Source: Zygnema cylindricum
Taxonomy: Eukaryota; Streptophyta; Zygnematophyceae; Zygnematales; Zygnemataceae
DNA: 64,000 nucleotides
Assembly: GCA_037447655.1 (NCBI GenBank)
Contig: JBBHKE010001588.1
Span: 62,001-126,000, forward strand
Reading direction: 5' to 3'
Made by a program: the position numbers and the translations under genes. Positions 1 to 12,742 of the stretch are shown here, piece after piece. The number at the start of each line of letters is the position of its first letter. Position 1 is the stretch's first letter. The notes below the pieces were generated by a model that saw only the letters and a list, made by a program, of their open reading frames with translations, searched no databases and was not told where the DNA came from.

Positions 1-245
1 TTTTGTTGTTTTTTTTTATTTCCTTTGTTTTTATTTTATTTTTTGTTGTTTTTTGTTTATTTCCGTTTTTTTTGTCTTTTGAATTGTTTTTTTCTATTTT
101 TTTCAATTGTTTTTCTTGCTTTCATGTTGTTTTTTATATGTTTTTTTTTTTTTCTCTTTTTCTCTCCATCTCTTTTTGTTTCTTTCTTTTTTTTTCTATC
201 TGTCAATTTTTTTTTTTGTTTTTTTTTTTTTTTTTATATATATAC
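1..245. repeat. T-rich low-complexity tract
   Basis: Long runs of T interrupted by short G and C steps, ending in a small TATATA stretch. The Phe-rich reading frames it opens are a by-product of base composition. I see no gene or element end here. Confidence 0.8.
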
Positions 246-451
246 CTAATGAGTTATTCTTCTATTAAAACATAAAATGTTTTTTTTGTGCAGAAAAATG
301 CTGGAGGTTCTAAATTTGAACGAGATTTAAGTGCTCAAAATTCCTTCACACCATGTTATAGCTTAAAACTGTGTTTTTACAAGACCATGTTTTTTTCCAA
401 GATTTATTTCCTGATCTTCATATCTTCAAGCACAAACTGTTGTAATCTCCT

Positions 452-706
452 TTGTGGTCGTCATTCAAATGTGAAGTTAAAAAAACGTGTCTTGAAGCAT
501 CAAACATGTGGGCTTCAATTGTTGATGTTGAAGCAAATGTGCCAGTTACAATCTCACACGTGTGGGCTTCAATTGTTGATGCCGAAACAAATGTGCCAGT
601 TACGATCTCACAGGTGGGAAAATCACTAGATTCGTTATTTATATGGAGTCAAACTTGTGGAACAAATATTGATTTTATGGGAGATGATATGTGTTATGTA
701 AAATAA
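452..706 (+). CDS. Small unrecognised reading frame with an 18-residue internal duplication
   Basis: An open frame of about 84 codons. Its middle consists of two consecutive 18-residue units beginning MWASIVDVEANVPVT and VWASIVDAETNVPVT. The duplication is exactly 54 bp and keeps the frame, so it may have arisen while the sequence was coding. I do not recognise the family. It lies 300 bp upstream of the GCR1-like fragment on the same strand, so both could be exons or debris of one gene or DNA element; this is inference. There is no signal peptide or membrane segment. Confidence 0.3.
   Translation: MWSSFKCEVKKTCLEASNMWASIVDVEANVPVTISHVWASIVDAETNVPVTISQVGKSLDSLFIWSQTCGTNIDFMGDDMCYVK
507..614 (+). 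repeat. 54-bp direct tandem duplication
   Basis: Two adjacent copies, 507-560 and 561-614, each starting TGTGGGCTTCAATTGTTGAT. They differ at a few bases. The length is a multiple of three. Confidence 0.85.
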
Positions 707-842
707 ACACTTTCAAGTTTCAAAGAGAAAATATGTAATATAGATGAGAAGTTAACCCATATTATGCACATAATAAACGGTCACGAGATACGTTTTATGC
801 AAGAGAACTCTGTGAAAATCAAAATAGACCATTAGAAAATGA

Positions 843-1287
843 ATCAACCATGGGAATCGAGACTCCTGAACGTAATCTTCCTCGAAGTGAAGTCGAAGAA
901 CATAAAACCCATGTAGAAATGACAAGAACAACTCAAGAATTTCCACGTCCTGTTCCATCACAAGAAAACCCAAATCAAGTTTCTTTGATGACACAAATTT
1001 GAGCTCCGCTACACACATTAAAATTTGTGTGGAAAGCATACCATGACGGCATAGGTGGACTTCCTTCCATCGCGAAGTTGGAATCAAGTGGAACTGGTTG
1101 GAGGAAAGTAGAATCTCGAAAGTTTTATAACTGGAATGTCGTCTTAGTAGAAGTTGGTAGAATGGCAAAGGAAAATGAGGTAACATTAAGTACAACATTC
1201 GACAGGTTGCAAGATTGCCAATTCGTGAACAAATGGAGCCCGCGTGACATATCAAGGAGATTAGCAACTGAAAACAAAAAAACCTAA
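843..1287 (+). pseudogene. Fragment resembling a GCR1-type DNA-binding domain
   Basis: From about 1003 to 1287 the plus strand reads a frame containing VWKAYHDGIGGLPSIAKLE, then GWRKVESRKFYNW and KENEVTLSTTFDRLQ. The spacing of W, the GxxGxPSIxxLE block, WRK and the aromatic FY resembles the C-terminal domain of Gcr1-like DNA-binding proteins. In many eukaryotes that domain occurs in or near Crypton-like tyrosine-recombinase elements (family knowledge). An adjacent frame at 843-1002 is also open and ends in TGA where this one begins, so a frameshift or an intron separates them. No recombinase domain is visible. The domain assignment is by eye and tentative. Confidence 0.4.
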
Positions 1288-1918
1288 ATTGAAGTTTGTG
1301 GGACTTTTTTGGCACTTGTTATAAATGTGTTTTTGGTAGCTTTTGAAACTTTGTAGAAACCTTTAATGTTTATTTAAATTGATATTTTTAGAATTTTAAA
1401 CTAGCGTAATAAGTTTGCTTATAGTTTTATTATTTTCAGCCCATTATATGTTTATATTTTATTTATTTATTATTTATTTAGTACGAACCCAAAAATTGCA
1501 TAACTTTTATTTTATTCTTGAAAAAAAAAGACGTGTAACCTTTACTGTTGTCGAAATTAATGTTTTTTGTATTATATTTCACAAAATGTTCATTTTAATT
1601 AGTATTCACAAAATAAATTATTTAATATTTGCTGCCCAACGTGTTTTCATCATTAAGTTGGATATCGTGTACACACACACACTAATTCTATATGTATATG
1701 ATTTTATTTTCATTATTTTTATCAACAATTACGTTAGGCTAAAAAAAAAGTTACTGTTTTTTGGTTTATATAACAAACTATAACTGAACACAAACCAAAT
1801 ATAGTTTATCTATCATCGTCGATTAAAAATGTAGTTGTTCTGTTTATCAAACTTAACAGACTTAAAATATTTTAAGATAGAAAAACGATAACATCGATCG
1901 TCGGAGTAAAATTTGTTA
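1288..1918. other. AT-rich stretch without a recognised gene
   Basis: AT-rich sequence with short open frames of no recognisable content and a short CA run near 1670. It ends abruptly where homology to the Copia gag of element G starts (ACCACACCAATAGCAAC at 1919). Confidence 0.6.
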
Positions 1919-3679
1919 ACCACACCAATAGCAACACGTTCGGCATTCATGTCACCTATTCCGAGGAACGAGGAGAATGATACTGAAACCTGGGACTTCA
2001 ACAATATGGCGGCAAAGCACTTCATCCTACGCCATCTCACTCAAGGACTTCCATGTTCTTATTTGCAGGTAGAAAGGGCATCCGATCTTTGGATGGCTCT
2101 CATAGAGATGTACCGAAGTGGTACGATTCAGCAACAACAGTTGGCTGATCAGAAAGTTAACGAGTATTTATACAAAGGGGGAGGGATGTTGGATTTTTGC
2201 AATGAGCTTGCTATACTCTTCATGGAGCTAGAGAGTGCGGGAAAAGATTTTAGTGAAAAAGAAAAGGTTAACTGTTTACTGATGAAGTTACCCGATGAGT
2301 TCGAGAACATAGTCAACCCTGTGCAGGACTTGCCGGACTCAAGGTGGATATGGAACTCAGTGGTAGGGATGATTCTTGTTCAGGAGAATACAATTGAGAT
2401 CCGAAGGGGAGGAAAAAGTGGCCTAGCCTTGGCAACTGCGACCGATTGGAGGAACAAGGATACACGGAAACCGGTCGGAAACTATGGGGGGAGGGAGCAG
2501 AAAAATCAAACCGACGAGTTTGGACCAAGGGTTCCCAAAGGTTTATGTCATTTTTGTAAGAAACCTGGGCATTATATGGCAGAGTGCACTAAGCTAACCG
2601 AGCTTCAGTTAAAAGAGGGGCAGACCGGTGGTACCACGAGAGGAAAGAAAAAGGCCTTTGTGACACAGGTACATGAGGCGGAATCCGAGGACGAGGACGA
2701 TGAGCTCCTTTTGGATGAGGAGTTGGAGGCGAAAATCAAGGTCGAAATACCACGAAGGCAGAAATGTGCTTACGGTGGATTCAAAGGTGAAGCAGGCTGG
2801 ATTGTAGATTCAGGTGCCTCGATGCACATGTGTAAGGATAGGCACCTGTTCACTAAGACAAGAATGATTCCCACCGTAAAGATAGAGTACAGGGATAGGA
2901 GGATAATCACCACTACTCTTGTAGGATCGGTAGATCTGAAAGTGTTAGTAGAAGGAAAGACATCCATAGTAACATTCTCCGATGTATTGTTTATTCCGAA
3001 GCTGAACAAAAACCTCATCTCTACATCCGTATTAGATGATAAAGGTTTTTTTACTAGCACTAGGGAAGGAGTCTTTACTGCTAGTTTTGAAGAGGATGTC
3101 TATTTCATTGCTGAGAAAGGTAGCCATGGGATGTTTAGGTTGGTTTTAAGTAATCAAAAGAAGAAACTTTATTATGCTGGTGTTCATGATATTATGATGT
3201 GGCATAAGAGGCTTGGGCATGTGAATCTAGACAAGTTAAGAGAGATGAAAAAGATGGGAGTGGTGGAAGGGATTAAGTTTAGTGAGAATGATAATATAAG
3301 TGATTGTAGTGGATGTGCTCAAGGTAAAACACACAAATTACCCTTTCCTAAAACAACCACCTATAAGGGAGAAAAAATTCTGGATCTAGTACACACAATT
3401 TTTTGGGGACCGGTTAGAGTGCCCTTGCCGGGGGGGAAGAGATTTATGATGACTATAACTGATGATTGGTCTCGGTATTCCCGAGTGTATTTTTTGAAAA
3501 ACAAGTTAGAAGCTGAGGATTGTTTTAGACAATATAAAGCATGGAGCGAAAAACTCCATGAAACTCCAATCAAGAGAGTAATGAGTGACAATGGTGGAGA
3601 GTATACTTCTAACCAGTTTGAGGATTTTCTGAGGGAAGATGGGGTCCAACACCAAAAGACAGTTCCAGAAAATCCGTAA
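1919..3679 (+). pseudogene. A1 gag, protease and integrase N-terminal part
   Basis: One long open frame. Gag comes first. The nucleocapsid zinc knuckle CHFCKKPGHYMAEC (CX2CX4HX4C) is at 2546-2587. The protease active site WIVDSGASMHM has its Asp at 2807. The pre-integrase HX3H..CX2C zinc-binding region is near 3200-3330. The start of the integrase core follows, with SDNGGEYTS near 3585. It ends at a TAA where copy G reads Glu in the ENPEQNG motif. Compared with G the gag is N-terminally truncated. Product if intact: virus-like particle protein, polyprotein-processing protease and integrase. Confidence 0.9.
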
Positions 3680-5992
3680 CAGAATGGGGTAGCTGAAAGG
3701 TTAAATAGAACACTAAGTGATAGTGCTAGAAGTATGTTGCTAGATAAAAAGATAGGAAAAAGGTTTTGGGCAGAAGCAATGAATTGTGCTAATTACCTCA
3801 AAATAGAGTTCTTACTTCAGCTATCAAAGATCAAACACCTTATGAGAGATGGACAGGCCGTAAACTAGACATATACCACTTAAAGGTTTTCGGCAATCAA
3901 GTATTCAATCTAGATAGTGATCGGTCCAATTGGAAGCTAGATCCTAAAGGAAACCTGGGATACTTATTAGGATATGATGAGGATGTTAAAGGATATAGAG
4001 TTTATGATCTAAAAAGGGAAGATATAATCTTAGTAAAACATCTAGTAGTTATGGATGAAGGAAAGTCTGTGGATCCCTTCAAGTATACAAAGTCAGTAAA
4101 AATCAGATTTGTGTCATAAAATTCTGATGACTTTGAGCTTCCAAACTATCCAAGTTTTAGAGAATATGACATTCTTGCAGGTACAAATCAGACCAAAAAG
4201 GACTCAGCTGTGGAAACTCTAGTGACAACTCTTCCCGAAGCGGAAGACGTGGTGGAAATTGATTCGGAATCAAGGGATAGGGAAGAAGCCGAGTTTGTTC
4301 GAAATAATTTACGAGAACCATCTATTCCGGCCTCAGATTTTGAGGGGGGAAGGAGAAGTAGCAAAAGACTGCAAGAAAAACAGGTTAATAACAAGGTAAC
4401 TAAACTATCTCATCAAGATGAACCTCAAACTTATGGAGAGGCGATGACTTGTCCAGAAAGAAATCGGTGGAAGACAGCCATCAATGAGGAGATGGCCTCA
4501 ATTATGGCAGCTGATACTTGGGAGATGGTGGATTGTCCACCTAACCGAAAACCAACTGGTTATAAGTGGGTTTTCAAATTATAACTGAACCCAGATAACA
4601 CAATCGAGCGCTACAAGGCCCGACTAGTGGCAAAGGGATTTACACAAAATGAGGGAATTGACTACGAGGAAACCTTTGCCCCGGTGGTCAGATTTCCCTC
4701 CGTCCGCATACTTCTTAGCCTGGCAACAGCGGAAGAGATAGAAGTGCACCAGATGGACATCAAAACAGTCTTTTTGCATTTAGAATTGGAAGAGGAGATC
4801 TTTATGCGACAACCCGAAGGGTTTGTGGAGTAAGGAGAGGAGAGTAAGGTATGCCGGCTGATTAAATCTCTTTATGGTTTGAAACAAGCGCCTCGACAGT
4901 GGAATAAGAAGCTTGATGAGTTTCTTACCGGTCTAGGATATATTCGGATCAGCTCAGATCACTCAATCTATGTTGTCGAAGATGAGGAAGGTATTATATT
5001 TATTGCAATTTATGTTGATGATTTGCTTGTTTTAAGTAAATCAATGGAAAAAATAAACTAACTGAAAACCGATCTTAAGGGGAGATTTGAAATGAAGGAT
5101 ATAGGGGAAGCAAAATATATTTTGGGAATTCAAGTAGGAAGAGACCGAAAAATAAAGATTATAAGATTGACTCAAAATGAAGCAATAGGGAACATGCTTG
5201 AAAAATTTCAGATGGATAAAACTAATAGTTGTACAACTCCAATGAAGTTTAAGAAGGGAAGTGAGGGGAGTGACATAGAAGGAGTCATAGTCTTAGACGA
5301 GGAATTATCTTTTGAAGAACAGAAGTTCATGCAGACTATTCGTTACAGGCAAGTAGTGGGAAGTCTAATCTATTTTATGAATTGTACCGGCCGGATTTAG
5401 CTGCAGCTATAGGATTGCTGAGTAGAAGTCTAAATGCTCTCACTAAGAGAGATTGGGAGGCATCTAAGAGAGTCCTTAGATATTTGATAGGAACTAGGGA
5501 TTTATGGTTGCATTTGGGTGAGGAGAATACTAACATCACTACTTGGAGTGATGCCAGTTATGGTGATGCTCCGATGAGGAGATGCACTTCTAGATATGTA
5601 TTATATGTGGGTGATGGGGCTTACTGTTGGAGTAGCAAACAACAAAAAGTTATTGCTCAGTCCACCATGGAGGCTGAGTATTTGACCTCTTGCTCTACTG
5701 TAAAAGAATTGATGTGGGTCAAGTCTTTGCTTGGTGAGCTTGGTCACCTTAAGAGTGGTGTGCAGAATTTGTTTTGTGATAATCAGGCAGCAATCGCTAT
5801 TTTTGCCAATCCTAAACATCATTTTAAAGCCAAACACATGGACATCAGACTCAGCTTTGTTAGAGAGAAAGTAGAAAACAAAATAATCAATTTAGAGTAC
5901 AGACCAGACAGTGAGATGGTAGCAGATATGATGACCCAACCTGTGCCTTCCCCTAAGCTAATTTTCTGCAGGGAGAAGTGTGGTATGAAGTA
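3680..5992 (+). pseudogene. A1 integrase C-terminal part, reverse transcriptase and RNase H
   Basis: Continuation of the A1 polyprotein over several frames. The integrase C-terminal part lies at 3680-4120. A Ser/Glu-rich linker follows. The reverse transcriptase runs from about 4430, with MAKGFTQNEGIDYEETFAP near 4627 and the catalytic YVDD at 5011-5022. The Ty1/copia-type RNase H covers 5380-5992, with WSDASYGD, STMEAEY, CDNQAAI and KHMDIR. In-frame stops occur near 4140, 4583, 4832 and 5060, and a frameshift lies near 5390, so no functional enzyme can be made. Confidence 0.92.
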
Positions 5993-6017
5993 AAGATTGA
6001 CTAGAAAATAAGGGGAG

Positions 6018-7071
6018 TGTAGAAATTAATGGTCCATTTTAAGTATTTTCTAGGTCTAAATAGAAATATAGAGAGAAGCCGAGGCAGTCTACCTCTAACT
6101 TCTTTCTCCAACTCTTAAACTTGTCGCAATCACTGAGAAATTGGAGAGGGAGCTAGAGCCATGGCTACCTAGGCTATCCAGATGTTTACGGGAAATTTAT
6201 ATTAGTTAGGGGTTTATTTACTAAAAGGTTATGCCGGCCACAGGATTTGATCCTGGTACTTACCGGCCGGCAGACAGCAGTTAGCCGGTAGCCTTAGCCG
6301 TTAAGTCTACAACTAATGTTACGTAGTACATGGTTTGATATTTATTTAAACATGAATACGTAGGATAAATCATTTAACTGTAATTGTTTACGGGATACAT
6401 AGATCCGGTAATGTATAAGTACGGATTACGGTACGGACAAGAAATCAATACCGCGCATTTATTTCTTTAGTGAAACGAATACCGCCCATGTATTTATTAC
6501 GGCTACAATTAAAATCAAATTTAATCGGACGACCAAAATAAGCGCCGAGATCGCGGAAGAAGATTTCGGCGGTTTGTGGCCATCGCCACATCGGATGACA
6601 CGTGGCGAAATTACATTGGATCGTGGTATCTCCAGAGATTATAGCACCGTATCCGGATATGACATGTGTCGACATTTAGGCCATGTCGTACAATGTCCGT
6701 ACATAAAGTACACCGGCAGCTGTACTTTTGCGTACGGAACTGTAATCTGATTGGTTCCGTACATCAGTAGATAGAGTCTGTGAGAGAGATAGGACTTAGA
6801 AAAATTAGGAGATAGGACCCTCTCTCCCAAAGAGCTTCTGTACAAAAGGTCAACTTTGACCCTCCATAACTTACTGCTCAGGGGAGCAAATTCAGAGATT
6901 CTTTTTGCTATCAACTCAGAGGAGTCTTGCCTTCACAGGGGTGCAGGTGTTCAGAGTTTTTGTTTGCCAAGGTGGCAGTTGTTTTTGCTGAAACACAAAG
7001 GGGTCAGAGTTATCCTAGAGGCTTCTTGGAAGTTGTCCACTTTGAGGACTTATGGAGGTCTCAGAGTTACA
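6018..7071 (+). repeat. 3' LTR of A1
   Basis: Starts TGTAGAAATT just after the purine tract and ends CAGAGTTACA, a one-base variant of the CAGAGTTTCA end in G. About 1,054 bp, with TG...CA ends. It contains a strong hairpin at 6232-6272 (TGCCGGC...GCCGGCA around CAGGAT-TTG-ATCCTG) and, near its end at 7052, the ATGGAGGTCTCAGAG that supplies the gag start codon in complete copies. Confidence 0.92.
6232..6272 (+). other. Conserved LTR hairpin (A1 copy)
   Basis: Outer arms TGCCGGC (6232-6238) and GCCGGCA (6266-6272) enclose an inner perfect stem CAGGAT/ATCCTG with a 3-base loop (6241-6255). The same two-stem structure recurs at the corresponding place in the other family A LTRs, with different but still pairing outer arms. 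Its role is unknown; an RNA structure in the transcript is a reasonable guess. Confidence 0.65.
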
Positions 7072-8134
7072 TTTTACTTTTGAAGTAAGAACTCTATTAT
7101 TGAGATAATTTGCGTAGTTCATTGCTTCGGCCCAAAACTTCTTTCCTATCTTGTTATCTGACAACATACTCATAGCACTACCATTCAGTGTTCTATTTAA
7201 TCTTTCAACTACACCATTCTGCTCAGGATTTTTAGGAACTGTCTTTTGGTGTTGCACTCCATATTCTCTCAAAAAATCCTCAAACTAGTTAGAGGTATAC
7301 TCTCCACCATTGTCACTCCTTACTCTCTTGATTGAGGTTTCATGAAGTTTTTCACTCTATTCTTTATATTGGTTAAAACAGTACTGAGCCTTTGAATTAT
7401 TTTTTAAAAAATACACCCTCGAATTTTGAGACAAATCATCGGTCATAATCATCATAAATCTCTCCCCCCTGGGTGATGTCACTTTGACTGGCCCACAAAT
7501 ATATGTGTGTACTAAGTCTATAATCTTTTCTCTCTTATAGGTGGCATTTTTGGGAAGGGTAACCTGTGTGCTTTACCTTGAGCACATCAACTACAACCAT
7601 TTAGATTCTCACTCTCACCGAACTGAATTCCTTCCACTACTCCCATCATATTCATCTCTCTTAACTTATCTAGGTTCACATGCCCAAGCCTCTTACGCCA
7701 CAACATTATATTATGAACACAAGCATAATAAAGTTTATTCTTTTCATTGTTTAAAATCAGCCTAAACATCCCTTGGCTACCTTTTTTAGCAGTAAAATAA
7801 ACTTCCTTCTCAAAAATAGCAGTAAAGACTCCTTTCCTAGTGCTAGTATCAAAACCCTTATCATCTAATACAGACATAGAGATGAGATTTTTGTTCCACT
7901 CTGAAATAAACAACACATTAGAGAATATAAATATAGATGTCTTTCCTTCTACTAAGACTTTTAGATCTACCGATCTTACAAGAGTAGTACTGACTATCCT
8001 CCCATCCCAATACTCTATCTCTACAGTGGGATTCTTTCTTATCTTAGTGAACAGGTGTTTATCTTTACACATGTGTATGGATGCACCTGAGTCCACAATC
8101 TAGCTTGCTTCACTTTTCAATCCACCGAAAGCAC
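7072..8134 (-). pseudogene. A2 protease to integrase fragment
   Basis: On minus the fragment begins at the protease (MDSGASIHMCKDKHLF, start about 8096). It continues through the RLGHVNLDKLREM pre-integrase block (near 7680) into the integrase, with QNGVVERLNRTLNGSAMSML near 7200, and ends at RVLTS near 7085. Several stops and indels break it. The sequence is clearly diverged from G, so it is an older copy. The neighbouring gag lies beyond the E insertion. Confidence 0.88.
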
Positions 8135-8139
8135 ATTTA
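8135..8139. other. Target-site duplication ATTTA, left copy
   Basis: ATTTA precedes the first E LTR, and the same ATTTA follows the last E LTR at 14035-14039. The joined site GCAC-ATTTA-TGCTTTCG matches the uninterrupted sequence in G (GCACATTTCTGCCTTCG). Confidence 0.9.
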
Positions 8140-9432
8140 TGTTGTTTTTGGAAGATTCATTTTCGTACATGCGTGTGCTCGCGTGTTTGCATACTTAGTA
8201 ACCGGATGTAATATGGTGGTTTGAATGGATTTGTGGATTGGGGGGTGATTGTAAGGATGATTTTAAGGTGACGTAAAAGTACAAATTAAGTGACGCGAAG
8301 AAGCGTACGAAAAATACGGAATGCGAAATAAAAATGGACAGCGGATCGCTTCGCGATTTGATTTGAAATATTTGAAGGGTTTGAAAAAGTACGCCGGCCA
8401 TACGAAACATAATGCGACTGACCGCATTTATTAAATGTGACGCCGCCGGTACGGAGCGTCGTATTTGACACGTGAAATTTACGGTGAAGTACGTGGTTTC
8501 ATACGAACAGGATTTCGATAGTACGGTTTAATTTCGGCAGTGGTTCGAGCTACATGTGGAGGGCGGACGACGTCCGCCGATATTTCCAAGGGATCGTATT
8601 GTTTGATGACGTGTTATTAAGTGGACCGTACATATATGATATCGGTTCACTACGTGGATCTATGTGGGAGTGACTAAGCGAGTTGTCGCTTATGACGCGT
8701 ATTTTGCGGACGCGTCGGTGTAAATATTTGAAACAACATTGTCTTGTCTTACGTGAATTAATATTTTAGTGTTGATTATTACAGTTTCTATTTAGGCGAT
8801 CATTTAGGGTTTCGGTATTTTAATTTGTGTGTATGCAGTATCGTACTTGCAGACAAGTGTACTCTTATGATTGGTCGACTCTCAGGTGTACACTTACAGT
8901 TAGGATTATTTGTCGTAATAGGTTCTCATGATCTAATACTACTTAGTGGAAGTTACGTTGGCTATTTTGACATGTAGCGATTCATTGACAGCTCACAAGT
9001 GTATATATAGATTTGAGCTTCATTAGGAAAATCATCAATGCTTAGCATGAAAAGTAGGAACCGAATATGTAGACTTTTAGGGTTGCCGATTAGGTCATGC
9101 ATTTGAGTAATATGTTTATTGATATACTTTTGTTTATTTAATGTTTATGTGAGATTGGACTCTTTTTGTTATTATTTATTCTATGTTATTTTATGTTTGT
9201 TTGATATGCATTATTTATGCATTTGTCCCAGGGTTTGCTTATGTTGATTATTCCATCAAACCTTAGATGTTGTCCTAAGGTTTGTTTATGTTGATTTTTC
9301 CATCAAACCTTAGTTGTTGCATGTTAAATGGAGGATGCATTTCAAATGATTGTTCATTGGCCTAGCTTCGCTTAGCTTCTTGCATGATAGTTTGGGTGGC
9401 TTCTGCGATCTATTTTAGACCAAAGAACAACA
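8140..9432 (+). repeat. E array LTR 1
   Basis: TGTTGTTTTTGG...AAGAACAACA. It is the most diverged of the three: about a dozen differences from LTR 2 by eye, mostly near the start. The TATA-like site found in LTRs 2 and 3 reads TGTAAATA here (8719-8726). Confidence 0.92.
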
Positions 9433-10144
9433 AGTTATGGGCCCACACCCCATCTATCATATGTTAGGTTAAGTCGAGATAGGTTTGTGTCACACGCATT
9501 GTAGCGGGTTAATTTTGTTCTTGCTGGTTGTATTGCAGTAATGGTGTCTGTGTACCAATGAGATCGGCCTTATCATAGTGTTGGTATGTGCCGAGTTTAA
9601 TCTTGCATCGCCCCAAGGGTTAACTTAGTGACAGTGCCGAAATGTCTACCCTTAATGAAAATGATTAATTATGAGAAATGATATTTTATTTTTGAAAAAT
9701 ACATATTTGTTTTTGGTGGAGAGATTCGGGAAGTTAAGTTTTGACATTTGGTGGAGATTTGACGTTTGATGGAGAGATGTGGAAGGTGGAGATTTGACGT
9801 TTGGGGGAAAGAGATATGGAAGGTGGAGTTGTGACATGTGATGGAGAGATCAAAATTTGTGTATCGATGATTGTTGAAAATTGGATTTATAATGTAGATT
9901 TTTGAGTTGTTGGAAATTATTTTTATGGGAAATTATGGGATTTGATAGTTTATGAAAAAGAAAAGAAAAGAATTTTTTTTATTGAAATCTAGATTTGTTA
10001 TAATGAGGTAGGAATTATTTGAGTGGGGATATGTTATTAGTGTGATATTTTGGCTTTAATTTTTAGTTGATTTGTGATAGAATTTTGGCAATGTAGATCC
10101 GGATTTAGATATTGGAAGGAAATATTTTTGTTGTAATCAAAAAA

Positions 10145-10214
<70 letters not shown>

Positions 10215-10397
10215 GTATTATGAAATCTGGATGGTATATGGACGTAGCGGAAGCGATGGTGGAACAAGAGGGAAAATTTTGGCGGAGGAATTTGGCGGAT
10301 TCAGATGGAGGAGACAGCAGGAGGTAACAGTGATCTATGGAGTGTGACAGATGATGACGTGGCGTCATGGATTTACGAAACTAAATCTTCGGGGGAG
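9433..10397 (+). other. E internal region 1, non-coding
   Basis: Starts with the primer binding site AGTTATGGGCCCACAC and ends GGGGGAG just before the next LTR. I find no gag, protease or polymerase motif on either strand. Contains direct repeats of GATTTGACGTTTG-like sequence near 9750-9810 and a TA microsatellite at 10148-10211. Confidence 0.88.
10148..10211. repeat. (TA)n microsatellite in E internal 1
   Basis: About 32 TA units. The same position in the second internal region has about 76 units, which accounts for the 88-bp length difference between the two internals. Confidence 0.95.
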
Positions 10398-11689
10398 TGT
10401 TGTTTTTGGAAGATTCATTTCGTACATGCGTGCGCTCGCGTGTTCGCATACTTAGTAACCGGATGTAATATGGTGGTTCGAATGGATTTGTGGATTAGGG
10501 GGTAATTGTACGGATGATTTTAAGGTGACGTAAAAGTACAAATTAAGTGACGCGAAGAAGCGTACGAAAAATACGGAATGCGAAATAAAAATGGACAGCG
10601 GATCGCTTCGCGATTTGATTTGAAATATTTGAAGGGTTTGAAAAAGTACGCCGGCCATACGAAACATAATGCGACTGACCGCATTTATTAAATGTGACGC
10701 CGCCGGTACGGAGCGTCGTATTTGACACGTGAAATTTACGGCGAAGTACGTGGTTTCATACGAACAGGATTTCGATAGTACGGTTTAATTTCGGCAGTGG
10801 TTCGAGCTACATGTGGAGGGCGGACGACGTCCGCCGATATTTCCAAGGGATCGTATTGTTTGATGACGTGTTATTAAGTGGACCGTACATATATGATATC
10901 GGTTCACTACGTGGATCTATGTGGGAGTGACTAAGCGAGTTGTCGCTTATGACGCGTATTTTGCGGACGCGTCGGTATAAATATTTGAAACAACATTGTC
11001 TTGTCTTACGTGAATTAATATTTTAGTGTTGATTATTACAGTTTCTATTTAGGTGATCATTTAGGGTTTCGGTATTTTAATTTGTGTGTATGCAGTATCG
11101 TACTTGCAGACAAGTGTACTCTTATGATTGGTCGACTCTCAGGTGTACACTTACAGTTAGGATTATTTGTCGTAATAGGTTCTCATGATCTAATACTACT
11201 TAGTGGAAGTTACGTTGGCTATTTTGACATGTAGCGATTCATTGACAGCTCACAAGTGTATATATAGATTTGAGCTTCATTAGGAAAATCATCAATGCTT
11301 AGCATGAAAAGTAGGAACCGAAGATGTAGACTTTTAGGGTTGCCGATTAGGTCATGCATTTGAGTAATATGTTTATTGATATACTTTTGTTTATTTAATG
11401 TTTATGTGAGATTGGACTCTTTTTGTTATTATTTATTCTATGTTATTTTATGTTTGTTTGATATGCATTATTTATGCATTTGTCCCAGGGTTTGCTTATG
11501 TTGATTATTCCATCAAACCTTAGATGTTGTCCTAAGGTTTGTTTATGTTGATTTTTCCATCAAACCTTAGTTGTTGCATGTTAAATGGAGGATGCATTTC
11601 AAATGATTGTTCATTGGCCTAGCTTCGCTTAGCTTCTTGCATGATAGTTTGGGTGGCTTCTGCGATCTATTTTAGACCAAAGAACAACA
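10398..11689 (+). repeat. E array LTR 2 (shared middle LTR)
   Basis: 1,292 bp. It serves as 3' LTR of the first unit and 5' LTR of the second, with no target duplication at either inner border. TATAAATA at 10976-10983 is a plausible TATA box. Confidence 0.92.

Positions 11690-12742
<1,053 letters not shown>

Larger units (their letters stand above)
1919..7071 (+). mobile_element. Copia element A1, 5'-truncated (family A)
   Basis: A Ty1/copia element lacking its 5' LTR, primer binding site and the first roughly 95 codons of gag. The left boundary was found by comparison with copy G in this window. It keeps the rest of gag-pol in the order gag, zinc knuckle, protease, integrase, reverse transcriptase, RNase H. 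A purine tract (AAGGGGAG, ending at 6017) and a full 3' LTR follow. Stops and indels break the frame many times. At its right end the LTR directly abuts minus-strand element A2. No target duplication can be checked because the left end is lost. Confidence 0.92.

Noticed and set aside
3-275. Phe-rich open frames at the left edge
   Set aside because: They come from a T-rich low-complexity tract and have no recognisable protein content.
10105-10368. Tyr-Ile repeat frames near 10.2 and 12.5 kb
   Set aside because: Translation of a TA microsatellite.
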